Of a stretch of DNA of 64,000 nucleotides, positions 21,871 through 32,908 are shown piece after piece; the stretch's first letter is position 1; each line of letters opens with the position of its first letter. The stretch is taken from contig BCJC01000008.1 in the NCBI GenBank assembly GCA_001600175.1, forward strand, positions 560,781-624,780, written 5' to 3'. Below the pieces are notes generated by a model that saw only the letters and a list, made by a program, of their open reading frames with translations, made no database searches and had not been told where the DNA came from. The DNA is from Erythrobasidium yunnanense. Taxonomy: Eukaryota > Basidiomycota > Cystobasidiomycetes > Erythrobasidiales > Erythrobasidiaceae. The translations under genes and the position numbers were made by a program.

Positions 21871-24800
21871 TTAAGCTTGTGCAATGTATTTCCCGCTCTG
21901 TGTATTTCTAGCAATCTCATCTAAATTGGCGCCGTCTACGTGAATGCCTATCTTGCTCGCAAGACGACCAGGCAACTTCCATGAGACAGATACTGGTTGC
22001 TGAGTGCCTTCCGTGTCTGTTTGGAAGCGTGCCAGAATCTTCGCTGTTCTAGTCTCCGAAATGTTGAACTCGTCCATTTGCCAAGATATTTGCTTCCTCT
22101 CGGACGAGTACACTCCGTCAGGCTTTGTTTGTAGATTGTTGCATCCACTTGCTATCGGTACGGAGAACATGAGATCATGCAGCGTTGTCGCTGCACCATC
22201 TTCGTTACCGAAAGGCGAATCTTCGGCAGTTGCAAACTGACAAGTAGGGTTGCCATGATATGCCATCAAGAAGCTTGTTTGGTTTGGCTCGATTTTCCAT
22301 TGAGGCGTTACTTCGATGGGTACCAGCGCTCTGGGAGCACTTCCTTGGGTAGAAAGCGAGTACTTGAAAACAGTAGTGAGGCCTGTCCGCGAGTTTTGCA
22401 GTGCGTGGGCATCTATAGCGTATTCTCCCGCACTTCCAGAGAGGATAGCATTGTTCGGAGCCGATCTATCGAAGCTCTCGAAGCCATCTATCCGGAGCCT
22501 TAGCGGCCCACTTATAGTGATCTCTGACAGGGACATGGAGATCTCGCCTGTGACCATGACTCTCTGGACCTGACCACCTTGCAGGATGACGTTGACAGTC
22601 TCCAGAATGCTTGCACGAAGGCCAGGTGCATTGGGCTGAGAGAAGGGAGATTTGCCTTGTCCTGCAGGAGTGAAGATCTGAGACGAGCTTGTCGACAAAA
22701 TACTCTCTGCTCTCGGAGGTGGGGATCGAGTGAGAGTGGGAGGTGGTGAGGCACTGAAGCTTGGCGATGCGAGGACTTCGGTGGGACTAGTGGGCTGCTG
22801 TTGAGTGACAGGCGCGGCTGGTGTGCTCGTATGTCTGTGTTGTGGGATAGGAGGAGGCTGTCTTTGCTGCCTGTGCATCTCCATGATCTGTGCTATCGGA
22901 ATTTCATCGCCAGGGCTAGAAGCTGGAACTGGGCTACTATCCGAAGTTACAGAGCCCATCGTGCTTTGGCGGCTAGACCGATTTGCTCGCGTACCACGGC
23001 GATTGATGGAAGAAGGCGAGGGCGAAAGACCTGCAGAAAGCGTGTTCTTCATCCGCAGCATCGCAGCTTCCCGTTCGGCATCGTCTTCGCGAGAGACGGT
23101 CGTAGCTGGCTGTATATTAACCTTCATAGCCTGGGGTGTTTCATTTCTGGGGAGGAGCATAAGGTCAGCGCGCTTCTCGAATGTAGAGCCTGCATGCTTA
23201 CTCATCATCGCTATCGGGCATATCCATCAGATTAGCTCCACTCGTAGAGTTTCCTAGAGGCCGATTATAATCCTGGGGCGGTACAGAGTAGCCTTGGTTA
23301 TCGACCTGTCTCTGCGTGCTGCTACGGGGCTGATCGTCGTCATCGCCGAACAGATTGACTTGCTCCACAGCTGGGCTAGCAGTATCCCTCCTCATTGATG
23401 CAGCGAATGGGTTCCCAGTCGTACCATTTGCGGTGTCTTGCGAACTTCTTCTCGCAGGAGCGGTAGGCAGGTCTGGAGTCTCTTCGTACGGACTCTGCGG
23501 GAAGGACGTCTGAGTAGATGGCATGGGCTGAGTGGCAGTGTTGAGAGCAGGTGTCGCAGCGGGAGATGTCATGGTTCCTCTGCGCTTCAAGCCAAGGCTC
23601 GAGAACGAGGGCATGAAGCTATCACGGTTGCTCTTGCGGCCTGTACCAGCTGACGGCCTCAGAGCACCCGAATCTTGACCGAAATCATCTGAAGAAGCAC
23701 CGCTTCTCGTAGAGGATTGACGATCCCTAGAGTCGCGGGCAGAAGAACCGAAGTTCCCATCGCCAGAGTTTGTGCGTTGTGCAGGAGGCGGTGGTGCTAC
23801 AGACTTGCGCTTGTCGTCCTTGTTCTTCTTGAACGCGCTCAATAGGCCGCCCTTCTTCTTCGGCTTGCCATCTTTCTCGTCGTTGTCATTGCCCACTCTT
23901 GACGAGATAACACTTGGCGCACGCCCATTACTGACACTTTGCGCATCGGTCTGGGTATTGCGACGTTGAGGTCGCGCACCATTATAGGCGCCAAAGTCGT
24001 TGACTGTCGGTGATTGCACTGCGATAGCTGGTGTTCCGCTCTGTGTAGACTCCTCTGCACCTCCAGATGATTTGAAGCCTTCTCGAGAGATGAACTCGGT
24101 CATTTCTTGCTCGACTTCCCAGCTGAGAATAGCTGCTAATCCACGTTCGGCGATCTCCATTCGCTCTCTACCCAGATCATTCTGCAGAGTTTCGAAGACG
24201 GTAAGGAGCTGGGGAAGATCTTGTGTCAGCATGTGCGATGATAACGAGAGTACGAAATGATGTGCACCTCTTTCAGGGTATTAAGCCGACCGGCATCGAC
24301 CTGCTGGTACTGATTGAGCAAGGCCGGAGCGTTTTCTTTCCATTGTTCACTGCTGCCTGAAGACCCTGCGTTGGTGTTCTTGCTGCGACCAGGAATTAGA
24401 CCTGATGTTCCAGATTTGGATGACTGACATCACGGGGAGACGGGCTTTCAACATGACAAGAAGGCAGAGATAGAAGGGAGGAAGACAAGCACACCTTTGC
24501 ATTCTGGTTGTCATGATTGTCAGTCAGTAAGCTTTCGCTGTTCTGCTCTAGGCCGCGAAGCAAAGCCCAGTCCTGGCTCGTATGCCGGCTTGCCAGAGGT
24601 TGTTGGATATCGCGCCTACATCTTGCGGCGAACTTCTGATGTAGAGCTGCGATGTTGGATGTTTCGTTGACTATGGTCCGCTCTACTGCCTGGGCTGAGG
24701 CTGATCCGGGCACCATATGGCCAGATCCAGCTCTTTCCCAGCGCTGGATGGCTGCTTGCAGGGCATTTGCGTAGTTTTCTTCGATCTGAGAACGATGCGA

Positions 24801-24985
24801 CACCTTAGAACTGCTGAATCTCGCATTCTGACGGTGATTCTGACCTCTGCTCTCTCCGCAAAGAGCCCGGCCAGCTTGTCGTTTGCCTGTTTCGCTGAAG
24901 CCAGTCGCTGCCCCAGCTTGCGGCCTACTCTGCTGGGAGAATCGTACGCAAACGCATCGACATACGCTGACGGCGAAAGTGCCAT
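21871..24985 (-). CDS. SYP1: Syp1-type muniscin: F-BAR plus mu-homology domain endocytic adaptor
   Basis: An early-arriving endocytic adaptor that bends membrane and binds cargo at the plasma membrane; septin links are known in yeast. Exons 24985-24845, 24785-24495, 24423-24268, 24208-23202 and 23146-21871 give 956 residues with all phases closed. The N-terminal F-BAR part shows LGQRLASAKQANDKLAGLF, ENYANALQAAIQRWE, LNQYQQVDAGRLNTLKE and FETLQNDLGRERMEIAE. A long disordered centre is rich in Ser, Pro, Gln and Arg, with LMDMPDSDDE near its end. The C-terminal mu-homology domain runs from about ASILETVNVILQGGQVQRVM to KIGIHVDGANLDEIA. Divergent from the peptidase gene, 71 bp between start codons. 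Confidence 0.9.
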
Positions 24986-25056
24986 CGTAACTGCTACCTC
25001 TTGCGAACGAAGTCAAGCGAGCCGGGTTTCGGTGATTCCGATTTGATACTTTTTGG
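24986..25056. promoter_or_regulatory. 71-bp divergent promoter, muniscin / peptidase
   Basis: Only 71 bases separate the two start codons, the tightest divergent pair in the window. Core promoter elements probably extend into the coding ends. No TATA consensus on either strand. Confidence 0.5.
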
Positions 25057-27585
25057 ATGCTACGGAGGTTCGCAGCTGGGAGTCTACCACCTATTACATG
25101 CCTGGAACCATCATGCTCCAACTACCGAAGCTATGCGACCGCGTCTGGCACTGCCGTCAAAGAGGCCTTCGATACACCTTTGACACCTTACAAGTCTAAT
25201 ACCGGGAGAACGGGCACGGGAAGATTCAGATACGATGCATTACAGCGTCCAAAAGACTTCCTGACGTTGTCGAAGAAGACGACAGCAAGAGCTCAGGCCA
25301 TTGTGTCGAGATTGCTTGCATACACCCCTTGTCCCTCTACTTCCTCCCAAGAATTAAAAGAGAGAGATCTACTAGCGCAGGTCAAGCAGATAGACAGGCT
25401 GTCCGATCTGCTATGCAGCGTCATAGACTTGGCGGAAGTAGTGAGAAATCTGGACCCAGATCCACAATGGATAGAATATGCAGACAAAGCATACAGCGAG
25501 CTATGTCTACTTATGAACCAGCTGAATACGCATGTTGAGCTGTATCAGGTGAGCGCGGAGTTCGTAGCTGTCGAGAGAAATGCTTAACCGGTTCGTTAGG
25601 CGCTCAAGCGAGTCCATGATCCAGTCGCCGCAGCACCCTCACCCAAGCTCTTTGCTGCACTCAGCGTATCATCCCAATTCTTAGCCGACTTCGAAAAGTC
25701 CGGCATACATCTACCCCGAAAAGAGCGAGACAAGTTCGTTTCCCTGTCAGACGACATCCTCTCCTTAGGCAGAGCCTTCACAGCTCCTGCATCAGAAATA
25801 GACTCCGCGACCGATCAAGTGTTCATCACGCTTGCGAACCTCGAGCGGTGGAGCCCGGCTTTCGTCAGGCAGATAGTCGATAACGAATACGATCGCTCAA
25901 CATGGGAGAAGTCTGGGGTCTATATATCAGCTAGCTCCCAAGAAGGACAAGCTATCAGACGAGATCACCCTTCCTCAACTATCCGAGAACAGTTCTATAA
26001 AGCTGCCTACCCTACCGAAGGCAATGAACGATTAGAAGCATTGGAGCAGCTTCTCACGAAGCGTGCTGAGCTCGCGCGACTCGTTGGAAAGGACTCTTGG
26101 GCGCACGTAACTCTCGGCGACAAGATGGCGAAGTCCCCCGAAAACGTAATGTCCTTCCTGACAAGCTTGAGTGAACGCAATCGACCTTCAGCAACTCGAG
26201 ATGTCTCGGCACTGGCCGACTACAAGGGCCTAATCGAGCGGGATCCCAGCTCATCGTCCGAGATCCAAGCCTGGGATAGGGATTTCTACATGGTCAAGAG
26301 CATGCAAGCCAACAATGTACCGTCTCCCTCTTCCATCGCTCCCTACTTCAGCGTAGGATCATGCATAGCTGGTCTGAGCGCTCTCTTCACCCGCATCTAT
26401 GGAATACGATTCGAAGTGGAAGAATGCCAAGCAGGCGAGATCTGGCTGCCAGAACAAGTCCGCAAGATCTCAGTATACGATGAGAGTGAAGGAAGAATAG
26501 GAGAGATCTACTGCGATCTGTTTGTGAGAGAAGGAAAGCCTCAAGGAGCTGCGCATTTTACGGTCCGCTGTTCTCGACGGCTCGATGACGACACAGCAGA
26601 GCAAGACCTACAGTTCATGCAAGGCGGGCATAATGCAAGCCCAGAACTGCCGGTGGTATCGAAGCCGGTCAAGTATCAAGGCAGGAAAGGCACTTACCAG
26701 CTGCCTATCGTTGTCCTGACGTGCGACTTCGAGGCGCCTACAAACAATTCTCCCGGCCTCCTTACGAGACAGGAAGCCGAAACTCTCTTTCATGAAATGG
26801 GTCATGCCATGCATTGTATGTTTGATCCTCTCTAAGATCGTTTTAGCAAATAGCTAATTCTGGCTCCCTATTGCAGCAATGATCGGCCGGACAGACTATC
26901 ACAACGTAGCTGGCACTCGATGCGCGACCGATTTTGTAGAGCTACCTTCAGTCCTGATGGAGCACTTCATGTCCGCTCCTTCCGTTCTCGACCTCTTCGC
27001 AAGACACTGGAAGACTGGCGAACGGATACCTCAAAGCAGACTAGACGCTTCTGAACTCAGTTCGAAGAGGTTTGCTGGCCTTGAGAACAGCTCGCAGATA
27101 TGTATGGCGATCCTGGATCAGAAGTACCACTCTCCGGAAGTACTTGCGGCTGCTGGGAACATAAGCAAGCAGGATGCATGGAAGAATTCGAGCTGGAGTA
27201 CAGCTATCTGGGAAGAGACGCAAGCGCGGTACGGAGTGATACCTCCTGCTAGAGGAACAGCGTGGCAGGCCAATTTCAGTCACCTCTTTGGGTACGGTGC
27301 GACATAGTGAGTCCCGTCATTCAGCATTCTGGACCAGGTCTGACGTTGAACTTCAGCTACTCCTACCTGTTCGATCGGGCAATAGCTTCTCGAGTTTATG
27401 CGAAGATATTCGCGGCAGAGCCACTATCTCGCGAAGCTGGCGAGAAGTACAAGACTGAAGTGCTAAAGCATGGAGGTGGAAAGGACCCCTGGGCATGTGT
27501 AGGAAGTTTGCTGCAAGATGATGCTCTAATGTCGGGCGACCAGAGAGCTATGGATGCTGTCGGAAGCTGGAACATCAACGAGTGA
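25057..27585 (+). CDS. OCT1: Mitochondrial intermediate peptidase (M3 metallopeptidase)
   Basis: Removes an octapeptide from a subset of imported matrix proteins after the main processing peptidase has acted. Exons 25057-25548, 25600-26815, 26877-27306 and 27357-27585 give 788 residues. The leader MLRRFAAGSLPP up to NYRSYATASG is typical for mitochondrial import. GLFG-type text is replaced by TGTGRFRYDALQRPKDF. The zinc site is TLFHEMGHAMHSMIGRT (HExxH), split by the second intron within the serine codon after MH. The downstream glutamate region is VAGTRCATDFVELPSVLMEH, and GYGATYYSYLFDRAIA is the conserved tyrosine-rich substrate segment. Length matches fungal homologs. Confidence 0.95.
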
Positions 27586-27818
27586 CGAAGCTATCAGCGG
27601 CACACCCTCTGTATAAGGATACATAGACCGGCTGTTGGCAGCTTAGACGTAGATAGAGGATGCAGTTCAATGTGTAGTCGGACCTGTAGAACGGCGGTAG
27701 ATGGTGCAGGGCAGTACAGCATTCTCCCAACTCCGTATGTTGGAAGCCAGCTTCGCATAGAACCAACATTAGGTGACAACGACAGACAATCAGGATTAAC
27801 AGCGATCGCTTTAAAGAC

Positions 27819-30800
27819 TCATCTCGATAGAACACTCCTCAACAGCTCGACACTTTCTCTCGGCTTGCGCTTGGGTGCAGCTTGCGCTCGTGCATCTGCT
27901 GACGAGTTGGCTGATCCGTTATTGCTGACAGGACTGATGCCTAGACCTGCTATATCCAGCGCTGATGCCGCTCGCCGGAAGAAGGGAGGGACTGCATTAT
28001 CGGGCAGGACCGCCGGCGAAGGCGGAATGGATTTGGATAGAATATCGCTGTGTCCGTCCATGTCTTCACTTGGAGATATATCGAAGCAGGTCGTATAGCA
28101 ATCATCGCAGGCGCGACCGATCCTCGGTGTTCCATTAGGTGTTGAAGCAGGAATAGCGAAGTTCTGAGAATGAAGATCAGGTTAGCAAAGCGCATCAGAA
28201 GAATACACCTGACATACCCGAGTCGAACAGGCCCAGCATACGACATCTCCGCACAGACGACAATGATGCCTCCTTCTCCAGACTGCGAAAGCCTCATTGC
28301 ACCTCATGCATCTATTCGCTCGACTGTCCGGTACCCAGACTGGTGCACTATAATCTTCGTATACTTTGAGCTTGCCAACTCTGGAAAAGTAGTCGGCCTG
28401 TTCAGATAGAGAGCTGATGGTAGACGGAGTAGCTGCATGGACGGTGGGCGTTACGGGCAGAGGAGCTGTAATAGGTGAGGATTCAGACGAAGCTGATGTG
28501 AGAGCTGGAGTCGCTAGTGGCTTCTCGTCGAAATCGTCGTCTGCATCGGCATCGTTGCTCGGCATACGGACCATAGGAGCAGGAAGATCTCGTCTGCCGA
28601 AGGGTATGGCAGATGTCGGAAGAGCACCCTCGAGCGGCTTCTGATGATACAGGGGCGTGGAAACAGATCGGGAGGGTTTGGCAGGTAAAGATACTCTCCT
28701 GTCTCTTGCTGCTCGTTTGGCGTTGTCCTCTTCGTTCAGCAGCGTGCGGCGGCTGACTAGCAGGTCCTCTTTGGCTTCGCGAAGCGCAATGATCCATTCG
28801 TGCTTGATTTGGGGAGTCGCTAATAGCGATGTCAGTCCAGATCAGAGGTGGTCGACTTTAGGTAATAGTGACTTACCTGCCACTACAGCGAAGCTCTTCA
28901 CAGAGCTATGCAGCTGGAAAGAGCTTCCCTCCGCGCCATTAACGATAAGCTCCTCAAGTGCGATCTTCCGCTTGAACGTAAACTGTACGCCAGGTGTCAG
29001 GGCGCCGGTTCCAGCCGAGCTTCCAGACCACATGAATGAGAGTCTTGATCTATCGCTAGCGGAACTTGGGCTCGGACCATGATCGATGGTATGAGAAGCA
29101 GATATAGCACGACCCCAAGGATACTGAATATCCGCGTAGACTAGAATGTCTGAGAAGAGGAAGAATGCTCGTTCGTCTTCCGTTCGACGACCTTGCTTGA
29201 CGAGAACTCCGGTCTTCAGAAGTCGTCGGCCAGGTACGATGAGCTGGAAATCCAGGTTGTACAGGCTTCGTTGTAAATCGAGCATCATCATTGAGCCTTC
29301 GTGCTGCTTGATAGAGCTCTCCAAATGTTGTGCAACTAAAGTAGATCAGATTAGCAATGCTGCCTCATCCACGTGAAGGACCCTTGCTCACCTTCTTCGA
29401 CAATCTTGCGTGCCGCTACAAGGGGCCCATGATCAGGGTCGTCCAAGTCTGTATATCTCAGCAGGTCCTAGGGCGGAAAGCTTTAGCGCGGTACCGGCAC
29501 AATGGCTACGCCTACTCACATTGAGTAGAAGTCTATATCGCGGGATCCTCTGTACGATGCACAGCAGCATCGCCGACAGACTAAGCCTGTTTCCAACACC
29601 TTTCGCCTTCCTTTCTTTCAAGAACGCTTTCCACGCTTCGTTGGTCCTTTCCTCCGCTTCCAGCCGACTTTGCGCATTCGCAAAATTCCTCACGAACAGG
29701 GCATAGCATTTCAAGAACGGCAGTATAGGCGCCAAGATTTCACCGATCTGTCTTGGAATAGGTAATGAAGGCGGCGGTTTATATGCGCGTATAGAACCGA
29801 TGGAAGCTGCGTTATTGGCTTGAGAGGAGAATATAGCGAATGAAGACGTGTGCTGAGAAGGGAGAGGCGAGATAGTGATTGGCGCGGAGGCGACACTTGC
29901 TTCGAGCGTTCGTAGGACTTCGGAAGCTAGAAGACGTATGTCTGCGAAGTTGCTGAAGACCTCCTTAATGCCGTTTGAGCTGAGTATGGGAGGATTTGCG
30001 GGATCTTTCGACGTCGAGGCCGCCAATAAAGGTGACAGAAAGTGCTGTAAGTATGCTGAATTAGCTAAAAATATCCATTCGCTAGTCACGCAAGCATACC
30101 TCATGTATATCGTTGAGCACACCGACATAGACTCGCTCAGTCTCCAGCAACTCGTTGCTAATCCTATCCTTCTTTGCGAATCTAGCAGTACGCTTCGCCG
30201 TGTTGTACGCTTGACTCGAGATGATTGAACCTGGCGGAGGTGTACTGAAGCGGACCGATGGCTTGGGAGGCTGTCTGATGATAGGTACGGGCGGCTGTTT
30301 GCGTTCGCGAGTCGATCCTATAAAGTAAGGTGCGTCGCCTTGAGGCGATTCAGAGAACGTCACATTAGATGCTACCAAGGGTGATGTTGCGGGTAGCGCT
30401 AAAGAGACGGGTCGACTGCTTGATGGCGAGGGGTTCAGACTAGGGCCAGAAGGTGACATCGAGCTCCTTCTGTTCGCCATCGACTTCTTGCGAATACGCT
30501 TATCGGGTCGTGGAAGTATCGAAGCAGCTCTTGATGACAAAGGCGGCAAAGCCTCTTGACCATCTTCGCCCTCCTCTTCCTGCAAGCTATCGCAGCTTCT
30601 CGCACTAGCTGTACTCATCCGCTTGCCTGGCATAGGGATAGAGCTATGTAGCAGCTGTCTGCTGAGAGGCTGCTCGTAGTCAGTAGGCACGACTGGCATG
30701 CTGATCCTTCGCAGTCGCATCAAGGCATGTCGAGGGCGGGCTGATTCGCTTGCTAATGAAGTCTGGTTCCTTTTATCAGATTCAGCCTGCGATATTAGGT

Positions 30801-30921
30801 CTTTGGCCGATACATTGAGAGTGTTGGAAGCATCGGAGCCGTAGGATGTAGGTCTCGAGCTGTTGCCGCCGCCTGTCGACCAGGACGAGCCTAGCGACTC
30901 TGCTATAGACAGCGAGCTCAA
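27819..30921 (-). CDS. Rho guanine-nucleotide exchange factor with DH, PH and FYVE domains
   Basis: A likely activator of a Rho/Cdc42 GTPase, with lipid binding through PH and FYVE domains (FGD-like layout). Exons 30921-30100, 30044-29520, 29467-29392, 29335-28877, 28819-28218 and 28163-27819 give 942 residues with phases closed. About 250 disordered Ser/Pro/Arg-rich residues come first. The DH domain starts at NELLETERVYVGVLNDIHE and contains MLLCIVQRIPRYRLLLNDLL. The PH domain covers about GRRLLKTGVLVKQGRRTEDE to SSFQLHSSVKSFAVVA. A Ser/Pro linker follows, then the zinc finger CMRCNEAFAVWRRRHHCRLC, GDVVCWACS, and CDDCYTTC, with the RRHHCR lipid-binding patch intact. The DH domain has an insertion of about 60 residues. 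Confidence 0.9.
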
Positions 30922-31511
30922 TGGTCGGGGTGATAGGACGCTATTTGGATCTTGCGGTCTGTATAGCCAGGTTGCAGTCAGCCTTTGTCTGTTTACTCTC
31001 TCGCGTAAAGTGCTGAGGCCGGCTTACGAGAGCATCTGTTTGAACGGGGCGAATTGAACGAAGGATGAAAAGCAGCCAGCAGAGTTGAAATTGCAGATTG
31101 CAGATTTCACGCTGCGTTGTTTCTACGTCAGGATGGTCCGTTCTTGCGGGTATTTGCAGGGTACGCTGCGTTGAGCTGATCCGTGTCGCTCAGTGTAGAG
31201 GTCAATGCTGAGTGATTGCTGTCAAATTGGAGCAGAACCAAGAGACATCTCATCGCATCCTTCTAGTCTGTCTCCCTCCCCTTCATTCTCAGGCTTCCCC
31301 TTCGAAGGGGGAGTTGCCTCGATCACGTCCGTTCGAACGGTCAGGCCGCATAGTCAGCTTGGAGTGTCTTCAGAAAGCAGCTGCATCACAGTGAGATACT
31401 CCAAAGAGGTTATAGGGTTGTTCTTCCGCATCAAGTTGACAAAAGCTGGTGGAAAGAGCAGAAGAAAGAGCTATGAAGATTGAAAATTACAACATCGAAA
31501 GAATCAGGACA
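30922..31511. other. Intergenic, about 590 bp
   Basis: Upstream of the exchange-factor gene and downstream of the glutathione transferase gene, both on the minus strand. No supported gene; short open frames only. Confidence 0.45.
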
Positions 31512-32657
31512 TCATTGCGGCGAAGAGAGCTTGGCTTCTGCTTCCTTCCAAGCCGCCCTAGCTTGTAAACGCTGTAAATATTCCTTCATCGAAGTGGGCA
31601 CTTCGTCTTCTTTTAATGCGCCAGAACACACAGCTCTTTCTACCGGATCGGACATCTATGTAGCCTTTATCAGTATTATATGTGAAATAGGCTTGCTCGC
31701 TTACTCACCATGAAATCGCCTCCGGTAGGCTCACGTCCTCCAGCTAGGAACTCCCTCCCTCCCTCCTTTTTGAGGTACATATCGACCAATCCAAAGTTAT
31801 TACGAAGGACAGGGTCGATGAATCCTCCTCCTATCTGGTTCGCCACGATCTGCGTAAATGGCCGAACGAAGAAAGGTGATTTCTCCAAGATTGTCTGGAA
31901 GACGAGCTTCAAGACTAGGGGAGGCATGAAGGAGCCTTCGGCGAAATGCATGAAGAAGTTATCGTCCAGCTTGCCAGCCTCTGTACGAGGCGTGAACCGC
32001 CCTCGGCCATATTGTCGTATCAAATAGTCCACTATCGCGCCGCTATAAGGTTGCTTGTCAGCGATAGCATGGCGCTTGGGTGAAGTTCTCCACCTTTCTC
32101 TGACTACTGTACCACCATCAGTAATGGTAGGACAGTGTTTCGGTGGCAGAGCTCCAGCAAGAGATGCGGCAACTGCGTCCGCTATTACGTTATAGACTGA
32201 AGACTACGATTTGAAGAGCGGCGGTTAGAGAAAGAAGGGTGAAGAGTAACAAATGCAGATGTACAGAGGATTGCGGCGCTTGTGTCTGAGCGTTCGCATT
32301 AGATTCAGATGTTCCATTCGCCGGAGCTCGGGCAGGCTGTCGTGCTTGAGCATCAGTGTCCATGATGGCGAATTGAAGTTCAGGAAAGTCGCACATCAAA
32401 GGTATCTTCCGGGCTCTGTCGTCTTTCACGCGTCAGCTTCGTTCAGCTTCTGAATCGGTTGACGCTTTTCGCACATTCTTCGCATATCGCTTGATCTGAT
32501 AAGAGACCTTGAGTTCTTCGAGCAGCCATGTTACACGATGCCAGCCTGGTTGATCCCTGTACTGCGAGAAGACATCGGTGGAAAGAGAGATGATGTCGTA
32601 TCAAAGCTTCGCCAGCGTCGAGTGTACGTGGAACCAGCCTACGTGTAAGGTTATCAT
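31512..32657 (-). CDS. Glutathione S-transferase (fungal Ure2/Gtt-like), gene model partly unresolved
   Basis: Conjugates glutathione to electrophiles, or acts as a related peroxidase. Clear pieces: exon 32657-32643 (MITLH, 15 nt) joined to one starting at 32561 (YRDQPGWHRVTWLLEELKVS, then YQIKRYAKN); an exon near 32178-32090 with ALPPKHCPTITDGGTVVRES; one from about 32041 to 31710 with GAIVDYLIRQYGRGRF and FIDPVLRNNFGLVDMYL; and a last exon 31649-31512 ending AEAKLSSPQ. TITDGGTVVRES plus GAIVDYLI is the thioredoxin-fold glutathione site of the family. The part between about 32180 and 32480 could not be placed: phases do not close, and a hydrophobic open frame lies there. Family identity is firm; total length is not. 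Confidence 0.75.
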
Positions 32658-32908
32658 GCTGGAAGACTGAACGAAGATGAGAGACAAGCTGCAACAAGAG
32701 AGATTCGCCTGAGACAGATAAAGAACAGCAGGCACGTGCAAGGAGATCGAGGCCCCATCGCGGGAGAAACATCGTTCATTCTCTGTAATGCAAGATATGC
32801 TGCTCCGATATTCCCTAATCCCAATGGGACTACCAAAGAAAGTAACGACAACACGGAAAGAAAAGCGAAAATGCAGGTTGTCGAAAGGTCGTGAGAAAAG
32901 CATAGCAC

